Shown here piece by piece: positions 11,598-20,837 of a stretch of DNA of 64,000 nt (positions are counted from its first letter, which is position 1; every line of letters begins with the position of its first letter). A program made the position numbers and the translations under genes. The stretch comes from Nitzschia sp. DOCU1 (taxonomy: Eukaryota > Bacillariophyta > Bacillariophyceae > Bacillariales > Bacillariaceae): contig OX595987.1 in NCBI GenBank assembly GCA_951394045.1, positions 124,001 through 188,000 on the forward strand. The letters run 5' to 3'. The notes beneath the pieces are model-generated. The model was not told the DNA's origin. It saw nothing but the letters and a program-made list of their open reading frames with translations, and made no database searches.

Positions 11598-11764
11598 AAC
11601 AGGAGAAAGCACGCGATATTTTCGCATCTCGTATTCTGGACTCTTTTTACCTCAGTAATTTTGTCAGTAATTTTGCATAAATCACCAGCATGATGAATCC
11701 ATGCTTGGCAAGTCGGCAAGATTGCTGCAGCCAACGAAACTGCCAAAAGAGCGAGTCGGTTCAT
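11540..11764 (-). CDS. Possible small secreted protein fragment
   Basis: The minus-strand frame from ATG 11764 begins with a convincing signal-peptide profile: a short basic start (MNRL), a hydrophobic core of about 15 residues, and a TCQAW cleavage-like site. The following 50 residues are not recognisable, and the 3' part runs into the 80-bp tandem repeat, so the natural C-terminus may have been lost. This is either the first exon of a decayed secreted protein or a chance frame. Confidence 0.28.
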   Translation of the reverse strand: MNRLALLAVSLAAAILPTCQAWIHHAGDLCKITDKITEVKRVQNTRCENIACFLLLLGLLPWTWTWTSGGSSPR

Positions 11765-12345
11765 GGGCCGATTAGCGCAAAAACGGAAGAACCTGACCGT
11801 AGGTGTGGGAAGGCGGCTACAACGCCTGCAACTATAACCCCACCACTTCCATGAGTCAAAGTTTACGAGAGCACCCGATCATTTAAGCTAGACGGCTTGT
11901 GAGTTGAGAAAAGCCAGAAAAGGTCCGATTTTAGGGCTCGATTTAGGAGGTCCTGAAATCGACATACCGTAAATTTCACGAAGCGAGGGCAACTGCTGTA
12001 GGCGGATCTAGACGATGCCATTCGCTCAAGTCTGTTCAGGGAGGCTTCAAAGCACCCGGGGGGCAACGAATCAGAGCCTGAAAGCAATAAGGGCTGTCAC
12101 AGGCTTGCTTCCAAAATAGTGCCATGGTCGTTCTTTGGTGGGGGGTCGAAAATCGGGCACCTATGCCATAGTGGTGGACGTTTCTGGGAAAATTAATTCG
12201 ACGAGCGAAGCGAGGCGAAAACGCGCCGTACATCCGGGTTACCACGACGCCGAGCCACAAATGCAATTCAACTCGTCTCCTCGTCTACACAATTCATTAT
12301 TGACTACCTTACCCAATCTCCGTCCACTATAATCAATCTCCATCC
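11765..12345. other. No recognisable gene
   Basis: Short frames only, with no motif or repeat of note. Confidence 0.4.
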
Positions 12346-12410
12346 ACCATGAAGCCAAGGCATTTCGAGAATTACTTGCTGAAGATCCAACGCTTGCAAG
12401 AGATAGCGAA

Positions 12411-12989
12411 ATGGAGTGGGCTGCATTTGCCTTTCTGAAGTACGTGAATGGAGTTACTATTCTTCCCAAATTGCCCGTCTACTTGCGAGTCCAGCTGGGC
12501 ATCGTGCTGCAAAGTCGCAAGGTCAATGATGCAGTGCGAAGCATTGCACGGGAGTTGAAGCGCCTTCGTGAAATCAATTTGCGAGGATACCCAGCAGCCA
12601 CACACGATGATGAGATGAACAATGATACAGCAGCCAAACACGATGATGAGATGAACAATGATACAACAGCCACACACAATGATGAGATGAACAATAATAA
12701 TAAACTTACCAGGTGGCCTACAGTGGGCATGTTACCTCCGATGCCACAACCACCAGCACCCTCAGATTGCAGGGATCGCATGCCCCAGTTGACTGCTGGG
12801 ATGTGGATTGGCGTAGATCCCTCCTGCAATTATCAGATTATGGCACCAGGCAACAAAAAGCGAGCACGTGGAGAGCGAGGAAAGGATGGGAAAACAAGGG
12901 CACCACGAACATGCAAGAATTGCGGCAGGGTTGACTGTCGAGGGCGAACTGCATTCTGGGGTCGGGACCATTGCCAAAATAAAGTGTAA
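12411..12989 (+). CDS. Zinc-knuckle protein of probable transposon origin
   Basis: The frame encodes a helical N-terminal part, a linker with three 12-residue repeats (HDDEMNNDTAAK-type, 12597-12690), a Pro-rich segment, then a basic stretch and a C-terminal CKNCGRVDCRGR...C knuckle. A terminal Cys-rich knuckle after a basic region recalls the ends of DNA-transposon-encoded proteins in diatom genomes, but no DDE or recombinase core is present. The same frame is open upstream to about 12333 with plausible residues but no ATG, so the 5' end may be missing or spliced. Function is unknown. Confidence 0.45.
   Translation: MEWAAFAFLKYVNGVTILPKLPVYLRVQLGIVLQSRKVNDAVRSIARELKRLREINLRGYPAATHDDEMNNDTAAKHDDEMNNDTTATHNDEMNNNNKLTRWPTVGMLPPMPQPPAPSDCRDRMPQLTAGMWIGVDPSCNYQIMAPGNKKRARGERGKDGKTRAPRTCKNCGRVDCRGRTAFWGRDHCQNKV
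12597..12690. repeat. 36-bp minisatellite in coding frame
   Basis: Three copies of a 36-bp unit with core GATGATGAGATGAACAATGA. The unit is a multiple of three and adds 12-residue acidic/Asn repeats to the zinc-knuckle protein. Confidence 0.9.
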
Positions 12990-13559
12990 GACCGGTAGTA
13001 GTGCTATTGTAACCCTACTGTAGTATGCCGTTGAGGCTACAGGGATTGTATGTTTAAGGGGAACATAATGTATCATAAAATGTGTGCAATGGATTTCGCT
13101 CAGTAGTAACAATAATGGATCAATTGGATCAATTGTGTCGGCGGCGGCGCGCGCATTTGCATGAGTCGATCGATTCGATTCATTCGGCGCCATTCAGGTT
13201 ATGAGCTTGTGCGCGGAATTCGCGCATTGGATGACGTCCATATTGTTCTTTGCTTAAAAAATACTAGTTCTGAGGATAATGATTCGTTGATTTTTAACGC
13301 GAAGAACAAGCCCTACGTCATCGGAGTGTCCCTTCCACCAATCACATTCCTCCAAACCTCCCAAAAAAGTCCACCGCCATGTTTCAGGTGCCGAAAATCG
13401 CTGATTTCGTAGGATATGGATGGTAAAAGTCATTTCGCTTTGGGCCTTTTTCGACTCAATGGAGTTCTTCGCGAACGGAACGCCCTCTGAGGGTCTGGAC
13501 GCCGCCGCAGGAGTCGTACTTCAATGCGATTGACTCATTCGAGCTTTCAATATGGCATT
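12990..13559. other. Intergenic; carries one arm of a dispersed inverted repeat
   Basis: No gene is seen. 13441-13513 matches the reverse complement of about 41388-41463. Confidence 0.5.
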
Positions 13560-14613
13560 CCATCCTTTCGGTAAAATGCATAACAGCAGCAAGCTATTAC
13601 AAGAACGACTTGCTACTGAAACGGATTCGCCTCTAGCAGAAGCAATAGACAGGCCCGCCATTACATGCTCCTTTGAAGATGGCGACAGTGGCCTCTTCAC
13701 ACCAGGAACAAGCTAGCTGGTTGGGATAGCTGGGATCATCTTTGCAGCATTCATCGCCGGTGTATTTAAAGAAGTCGCACCCTGTGTTGACTTCTTCGGC
13801 CGACGACGCAGCACAAACTTGGGAATCTGGGGTTAAGACCACAGAGCGAACGACGGCTGAAGATTGACTCATTCTCCGTCCAAGAGGACTCTTCCATTTT
13901 GTGAGGTGCTTCTAACACTACCCTCGATCCCGATCACGAAGCCCGCGCCGTCGATCCAGTCATACATCATGTACATATTTATCACCAAAGCCAGTTCGCA
14001 GCCCGTGCTCCTGGCGACGATCTTGTGGAAAGCGATGGTTGCTTCTACAGCACGATATCACCATTGCAATCGACAAAAGAGTCGGTGGGAAACGAACTGG
14101 GCTGCGACGTGGATAGTGTGCTGGGCATCTTCGTTCTGGTTGGCTGCAAGCTAGGCTTCGAGCTAGGTTGCTGCCAGCTGGTGGGTGGCACGCTGGGCTT
14201 TAAGCTAGTATTTGAGCTTGGTATCTCGATGGGCTGCAGGCTAGGCTTCGAGCTAGCCGTTGAGCTTCTTGGTATCTCGCTGATCAACGAGCTGCAGTCA
14301 AAAGAATTGTCGATCAGATTCTTCGATTCTTCCTTGAGTGGAAGATTCAGCGCGCCAATTTAAGCTTCTATCTCTGGGCTGGGTAACAGCCACAAGGGCC
14401 GCGACCAAGAATGAACTTGACGCCTTGATCGTCGGGGATGGGCTCAACTTCAGAGTCGTTGTAACGTGGGACACTATCCAATAAGGAGCCAGCAAGGACG
14501 AGTAATTCTTCGTTTCGTCGTGAGGATAGCGTCCCCAAAAGCTCAGAGGCCTCGGCACAGGTTTATAAGGTCTCGGCGGGTGTAGCAAAGCGTTATATTT
14601 ATGACGACGATGC
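13560..14613. repeat. 1.05-kb direct repeat, right copy
   Basis: Nearly identical to 49-1102 (offset 13511). Its right edge cuts off the GAF-like relic abruptly at the start of CTA/TAG-rich DNA, which marks it as the derived copy. Confidence 0.95.
13633..14287 (-). pseudogene. Broken PS/PT-rich, Cys-rich secreted-type protein (right copy)
   Basis: This has the same frame breaks as the left copy at 122-776, with two residue differences in the PS/PT-rich part (a Met/Ile at the start and a Leu/Val). Sharing the breaks shows that the gene was already non-functional, or has the same intron structure, when it was duplicated. Confidence 0.45.
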
Positions 14614-15232
14614 TCAAGGAATAATAGCTATTATACTGCTACTACTACTAGCTTACTACTACTGTAGTGCTGATGACAAGGATCATGCTGCTCATTGTCC
14701 TCTCGTCCTGGTGCTGGGAGCGGCAGCAAGATGAGGACAAAGACAACGATGCAGATGGACAACCAAACGAGGACTAGTGCTGGTGCTACCTAGTAGTACA
14801 ACCCCTGGTGGGGTACTCCTTCGACTAGCTATGCATAGTACTACCAACAGCACTCCTACTAGTAGTAGTAGCTAGTACTAGTAGTAATGTGTTTTTCTTG
14901 TTGTTGTTGTAGCACTATTAGAATGGCAGCCTACTGGAGCTACTTCAGCAGTACTAACTACTGCCACAAGGACGGCCCTAAAGCAGGGAAGCCTTCAGTG
15001 CATCATCCTACCTGTGCCGGCGGTGGCACTCATAGTAGGCACTAGTAGTACTACTAGTATAGTAGTAATACTAGCAGCTCCTCACAGCAGCTAGTAGTAG
15101 CAACTACTATTACTAACACCAGGTGTCTTTTGAGCTGTACTGGTACTATTACTAGCTAGTATAGCTATGAAGTTTAGTGCTAGTTGCAAATAACATAGCA
15201 GGCAGCCTTGCTTCGGCGCACCTGCGGTGCAC
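14614..15232. repeat. CTA/TAG-triplet-rich intergenic DNA
   Basis: Dense CTACTA, TAGTAG and CTAGTAG runs on both strands make many small potential hairpins (for example around 14850-14890 and 15040-15110). No gene is visible. The same triplet flavour recurs at 35580-35720 and 38700-38830. Confidence 0.8.
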
Positions 15233-15282
15233 CGCCCCTCCCCCTTTTCCCCACAGCCGGCCAGGATGGGGTAAAAATTGCC
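15233..15282. repeat. 50-bp sequence repeated at window start
   Basis: Identical to 1-50. It lies about 120 bp upstream of the hydroxylase start codon. Confidence 0.9.
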
Positions 15283-15404
15283 GCATTGGTGGTTTGACGA
15301 TGACGGCGGTGTATATTGCAACGTTTTGTTCGTTTCCGCTCTCTAGACTCTGAACTGAGGACAGTAGGAATTGGTCAATAAGCAAGAGCGTCAAAATCTC
15401 GAGG

Positions 15405-17447
15405 ATGATCCTTTCCCAACGAAAAGCAGCAGTTTGGGTGCTTGCCTTTTCGGCACTCTCATTAGCGGTGACATCAGCCTCAGCGCCGCCCGCGAAAGAA
15501 GGAGAATCGCCCGACAGAAACGAGGCGGCTAGTAGTACAAAAGGTGAAGGAAACGACCCCAGAAGTCTTTCGTGTGGTGCAACGGAGAGGCAACTTGGAG
15601 ACGGGCAAGAAAGTGATGAAGCCCGTCGATATGGGGACGTGGCATCTGCAGAGACATCGTTAAGGGAGTGCGATAATGACACAGCAAAGCTCAGGGACGA
15701 CGAAGACAGTGGGTTTGGCTCATATCATGAGGATTTCGAAGAGCACGACACGGTGGAGAATGACGAAGAAGAGGGAGAAGACGAAGAGTACATGGATCCT
15801 TTCGACAAAACGCCCCTCATGTATTGGAAGCCTGGACTGTCAGAGTGGGAGCTAGATGTATGGGGCAAGCCGCAGTACATTGGATCAGGAGAGGATGAAG
15901 ATGATGTTTTAGCGGTGGTAGAGGCCACAAGAGACTATATGAGAAACTCTGCTTTTAGCTTCCAATGTCGAAACAAAATAGTGGGCTGCAGTACCTTGGC
16001 CATGGAAGGGTGGTGCGAAAATAATGGCATTGAAGTCGATGACGGGATCCTAGCTTATGACATCAGTAAGTTGACGTCACTGCAACACTGCTGCGGGGGT
16101 GGGAGGCTAGACGTCCTTTGGTGTTGTTGATTTTCACATCCTTACGTGATACTTGCTCGTTTCGTTTGTCACACTCAGTGATTGAAAATTGCTCCCCGGC
16201 ATGCCAAACCTGTGACGAATACCTCGAGAATCATTACAAGCCAGATGAACTCAAATACAATCTTGATGACATCTTGTTAAGAATTTACCAGCCAGAGTCC
16301 CAGATGATCGGGCGTGGTCGAATGCTGCCCACACTATGGGGTGTTCCTCAGAATATTGGCGCAGAAGATGATGGCGAAGCCGCAGGGAAGTCGCAGAGAG
16401 TGTTGGATGCTACACAGGAGTACATGATCGAGACTGTTCTAGCGAATCCCGATGAATACGGCCATGTTCTGGCAATGTGTGAAAATCTTCACTATGATTG
16501 TACCTGGTGGGCCGCAACGGGTCAATGCGACGAGAATCCAGCATATATGCATACGCGATGCGCTCCTGCTTGTCAAAAATGCGAGATGCTTGACTACAGA
16601 ACGCGCTGTCCGCTAGACCTAGATGCGCCGTCGTTTTTCTCCAAGCCAGGAGATGTAAATGCGTTGTTTGAACGGATTGTATCTGACCCCTACTGGGCAG
16701 AGACGTACGGTCCGCTCGAAGTCATCTCGAGCCCTGCGACGACCAATGGGCCATGGGTGATCACGTTTGACAATTTTGTTACCAAGGAAGAATGTGAGCG
16801 GTTTATTCAATTGGGAGAAGATCTAGGATACCAGAGATCGCTCGAGACCTCGGAAGATGAGAGTGGGGTGTTTTATGAAAGTGAAGAAAGGACATCTAGC
16901 AACACGTGGTGTCCGACCTTTTGTCGTCAAGACCCTATTCTATCTGCTGTTCACGAAAGAGTTGAAACTTTGACGGGCGCTCACTACAATTTCTTCAAAC
17001 CCTATCAGCTCCTCAAATATGAGGCTGGGCAGTTTTACGACGAACAGTAAGTCGACTTGGTCTGTTGAGCGAGTTTTTCGGTTCCAGTCTTGTAGTGCTC
17101 ACTGCATCGTGTTTCATTTCTACAGTATTGACTTTACAGAGGCGAGGCTCGAAGAGCAAAATGGGCCAGTAGTTCTGACACTTTTCATGTACCTAAATGA
17201 CGTTTTGGAAGGTGGCGGGACGCATTTTTCTGAGATTAACGACGACACCGTGGTTATGCCCAAGCAAGGAAAGATGGTAATGTGGCCAAGTGCGTTGGAC
17301 GAGGACCCACTGTCAGCTGATTACCGAACGCTTCACGCCGGACTTCCTGTGATTCGTGGCATTAAATATGGCGCCACCGCATGGGTCCATCTTCGAGACT
17401 ACCGTACGCAATGGGACAATTCCTGTGTTTCGGAAGGACCGAACTGA
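15405..17447 (+). CDS. Secreted prolyl 4-hydroxylase with two ShKT domains
   Basis: Three exons (15405-16065, 16179-17046, 17126-17447) with GTAAGT donors and CAG acceptors give a 616-residue protein with consistent phase. The order is: signal peptide (hydrophobic to about 26), acidic low-complexity region, two ShKT modules with the six-Cys pattern (around residues 190-240 and 360-395; the first is completed only by splicing intron 1), then the 2-oxoglutarate/Fe(II) dioxygenase domain. Iron ligands H510, D512 (the HID codons are formed across intron 2) and H580, and the 2-oxoglutarate-binding K590, are all present. The enzyme should hydroxylate prolines of wall or matrix glycoproteins in the secretory pathway. 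Its last 22 codons lie inside the 3.46-kb repeat, so a 3' fragment recurs at 23282-23350. This copy is intact. Confidence 0.93.
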
Positions 17448-18040
17448 AACGGTACAGACCGCTCATTCTTGAAATCGAACAGCATGGGATATTAATTTCG
17501 CGAACCCCTTTCATTTGGTCTTAGAGAGTGCCTAGTTTTTCCATTTGGTCCGAACAAACTAGATAGCTCCCTCTAGTACTAGGATCTTTGGTTTGTTGGA
17601 GACGACTTTGCTCGTAATCATATTCGTCGCTTGAAACGGCGGCTTCGTTATTCTTCATAGTATTCTCGACAGATAGCGCATCTCCAAGAATATGACCATC
17701 TCTCGAAAGCAACCCATCCATTCCACTCTGTGCCACTTTGTGCCCATATGGTGTCCACCAGCAGCCAAACAAGGAATTCAACTCTCATTGCGATGTGGCT
17801 CGGAAGATGATGGTGATACACGAATGATGACCCGCGGGTCTGATGACGTGGATTTTCAGGGGATAAATTGGGGATGGTTCGATTGCGGGGCATCGTCGTG
17901 TTCGCGATAGGCGCGGCATTTTTGACGATGACACACGCACATCCTTTCCAAGGATGTGCACTTGCATTGGATTTTTCCGAGTGGAGAGCTCTCTTTCAAT
18001 GTAACTGTGAACAGCAGCAGCAATACATACAAGGTCAACA
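17448..18040. other. Intergenic between hydroxylase and transporter
   Basis: It should hold the hydroxylase 3' UTR and the transporter promoter. Short frames on both strands lack motifs. The same DNA is repeated at 23351-23943. Confidence 0.5.
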
Positions 18041-19393
18041 ATGAGATTCGTTTCGTTATGCGCCCCCATCAGCCTGATGGGGTGTGCCCGAACTCATGCC
18101 TTTTCCTCGTCGTCGTCATCGTCAGGAGTGTCAGTGGCGCATTCTCAGCATCATCATGTAATGGCGACATTATCACTGCGGCGAAATCGTAGAGCGCCAT
18201 TGTTCGTTATGTCTAGCAACGACAGCAGGGACGGCAGTCCAAGCAATGTTGCACTGAGTACTCGAGGGGGCGGTGCTGCTAGTGATGCCAACGCTGCAGC
18301 TGCTGCCGCTGCCGCTGCCGATAACGACAAGAATTCGCCGGCTCTGGTGGTCAAGGGCCGGGCTCTGCTCTGTCTAGTGGCCTTGTTGTATGGCACGCTC
18401 AACGTTTCCTTGCGGCTGGTTTATCAACTACCAGAACCACCCTCGGCCGCCGCCATGAGTGCCACACGAGGTTGGCTGGCTGCTATTTGCTTTGTTCCAG
18501 CATTACTAATGGCCGTTCCGTCCACCACTTCTCCTTCTACTACTACGACTGATCAAAAGCAGAAGCAGCAGCAGCAGCAGTCATCTTTATTCAAAGCAGG
18601 CTTGGAATTGGCAATATGGAATGCATTGGCACAAGGTTTGCTGAATGTGGGATTGTTATCCACGGGATCGGCACGAGCGAGTTTCTTGACGCAGTTGAGT
18701 GTCGTCTTGACACCCATCCTTTCTTTGGTGGCGGGACAAGCCGTCTCTACAGGTACTTGGGTGGCATGTGGGGTCGCATTGGTGGGATTGACATTATTGT
18801 CGGGTGTACTAGGAGGCGCCGCTGTTGCTACTTCTACTGCAGCCACGGTCTTTAGTACGGGAGACTTGCTTGTACTAGGTGGAGCCCTTTCCTGGTCTTG
18901 CTACTTGTTTCGTCTCAGTCAAATTGCTGCCTCGCCCCAAAAATTGGATGAAGTCCAACTACAATTTATCAAATCCATCTTTTTGGCTATTCTGTATTCC
19001 ATCTGGATGATTGGGACCGTCGTAAATACAACCACGAATGCTGGCTCGTTTGGATCTGCCATGGCATCGGCCATGGCTTGGGCAACAACAACGACGGGGT
19101 CACCGTTGGTATTATTAGCCGCATGGGGGGCGTTGTTGTATAGTGCCTTGGGACCAGGGACTGTGGCAGATGTATTGCAACAACAAGGACAACGACATGT
19201 TACTGCATCAGAAGCTAATGTGTTATTGTCCATGGAACCCGTCTTTGCGGCTATTTGTGCTCGATTAGTTTTGGGAGAAACAACTACCATGACAGAAAAT
19301 TTGGGAGGAAGTCTCATTTTGGCGGCGGCTGTCATTTCGGCGACTACATCCAGTAGCAACAGCGGCGAAAACAGCAACAAAACGGGCCAATAA
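18041..19393 (+). CDS. EamA/DMT-type transporter, plastid-type presequence (left copy)
   Basis: A 450-residue single-exon protein. A short hydrophobic signal ends at THAF, followed by a Ser-rich stretch, the layout of diatom plastid-targeting presequences. A low-complexity Ala run then precedes about ten hydrophobic helices arranged as two EamA halves (GTLNVSLRL and the ATRGW region in the first; LVLGGALSWSCYLFR and the ASEANVLLSMEPVF region in the second). The MEPVFAAICA-like end of the penultimate helix is characteristic of drug/metabolite transporters. The substrate is unknown; plastid-envelope metabolites are a reasonable inference from the presequence. Polymorphic CAG (QQQQQ) and GCT/GCC runs are coding. 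It is identical to the right copy, so both may be expressed. Confidence 0.88.
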   Translation: MRFVSLCAPISLMGCARTHAFSSSSSSSGVSVAHSQHHHVMATLSLRRNRRAPLFVMSSNDSRDGSPSNVALSTRGGGAASDANAAAAAAAAADNDKNSPALVVKGRALLCLVALLYGTLNVSLRLVYQLPEPPSAAAMSATRGWLAAICFVPALLMAVPSTTSPSTTTTDQKQKQQQQQSSLFKAGLELAIWNALAQGLLNVGLLSTGSARASFLTQLSVVLTPILSLVAGQAVSTGTWVACGVALVGLTLLSGVLGGAAVATSTAATVFSTGDLLVLGGALSWSCYLFRLSQIAASPQKLDEVQLQFIKSIFLAILYSIWMIGTVVNTTTNAGSFGSAMASAMAWATTTTGSPLVLLAAWGALLYSALGPGTVADVLQQQGQRHVTASEANVLLSMEPVFAAICARLVLGETTTMTENLGGSLILAAAVISATTSSSNSGENSNKTGQ

Positions 19394-19855
19394 ATGCTAC
19401 TACTAGCACAACCGCACCAACAACACGACGATCGGATACTACTACTCCGGTAATTTCCGTGCACGAGTGAATGTAAGAAAAATAACCAATAGAACAACTA
19501 CTAGAGACTCAATAAAATGGCTACTAGTCTAATCGGGCACTTGCTGGTGTAACGTGCTACCGGTACTGACAGTGCTTCTTGATGTAGCGTTGCAGTAATT
19601 GTGTTCCGGACCCCAAAGTGTAGTTGTAAGCAACACACCGGCTAGGAGTCGACAAGCCGCATACGAGTGATGCTAAGTTCATTTCTATTCCAAACCTAAC
19701 GCCGACGACAGCGCACAGAGATGCGCCTTCAAATCCACGACTATCTCTTTTGGACTGAAACGAGCTCTTTGTCGTCCTTTGTACTTTTACGGAAATCACC
19801 ATCTGCTACGGGCTCTAAATCATTGCTACTACAATGCAAGTTTGAGTATGGACTA

Positions 19856-20837
19856 TTAATCGAAAATAGTATTCATGACGTCTTCGTCGAGACTTTCTTC
19901 CAAAATCGATCTCGGCTCCAAGTCGTTTAGAATATACCGAAGCTGGGAGTATGGGGAAATGTCATTGCTTGCACGATTGTCGTCAAACAATGATCGCGCC
20001 ATTTGCAGGACGGGATGGTGGGCATTTTGTGTGCTCTTAGATAGTATACTCTCAGGCATATGCTGTTGCTGGGCTGGTTGCGAGGGTGAGCTGTTCTCGT
20101 CATGGTCCCCCCAGCGCAGCGACATAGAACTGTTCGACACTACAAAATCAAGATTTTGGGTCCGTTGATGATCCAACCTGCATGGGTCTTGTTCTTGTAA
20201 TTCTCCGATACTCCGATCAAAGTTGCTCCCAGACTCATTCCCCTGAACGAATAGATGTTTATCGGATATTTCAGACGCCAAGCCCACGAAACAAGATACT
20301 TGGGACTTGTCGCTCCAAATATCAGACAGCGAAGATGATCGACTGGCCACCTGACTGCTCCTCCTTATTTCCAAAGACGTGGAATTACTGTCATCATCAA
20401 AGGCGATCGCTGGCCATTCATCTGGTCGTACCAGCCCCATTCTTTCGTACGATAGTGTACCAGGCACCCTCGTCCTCATTTGCTGCTGTGAAACTCCCCC
20501 CATTCGACTCATTTTCCTTTCCATGTTGCATTGGTACGTTAAGTCCGGGGCAAATAAGCTCTCGGCCAGTCCACGTTGATTTTGTTGTTGCACCGCGGCC
20601 GCTGCTTCCATTAGTGCTCGATTCTTTTCCGTCAGCCGATCGGAAAGCTTTCGTGGCGTGCTTTTTCGCCGCAACCCAAGACTTCGCGTCTTATCCTGCC
20701 GGCTGTACCGAGGATTTCGAAAAGTTTCAGCCCAATTCAGTCCATTATTTGATTTCTCACGAGTCATCACAAAGCCATACCGCGCCAACTAGGAAATAGA
20801 AATAATAAAGTTAGAACCAGAGAAAAGCAAAGATATA
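19856..20837 (-). pseudogene. HSF-type gene lacking its first exon (left copy)
   Basis: Only exon 2 (20788-19856) and 49 bp of the preceding intron are present. Exon 1, which encodes the start and most of the DNA-binding domain, is replaced by LINE sequence from 20838. The remaining 310 codons start with the last strand of the domain (LARYGFV). The frame is intact and identical to the right copy, but without exon 1 it cannot make a DNA-binding factor unless a new promoter and first exon are used. Confidence 0.85.

Larger units (their letters stand above)
17379..20837. repeat. 3459-bp direct repeat, left copy
   Basis: Identity with 23282-26740 (offset 5903) starts at GCATGGG inside the hydroxylase last exon and ends at AAAGATATA inside the HSF-gene intron. 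No mismatch was noticed, including in noncoding stretches. The left copy has the complete hydroxylase and a headless HSF gene. Confidence 0.97.

Noticed and set aside
15152..15682. 176-codon minus-strand frame over the hydroxylase start
   Set aside because: Antisense to a strongly supported exon with signal peptide and to its promoter.
18919..19497. 192-codon minus-strand frame (also 24822-25400)
   Set aside because: Antisense to the transporter; the Cys/Val runs are the complement of its helices.
20182..20799. 205-codon plus-strand frame (also 26085-26702)
   Set aside because: Antisense to the HSF exon 2; no motif.
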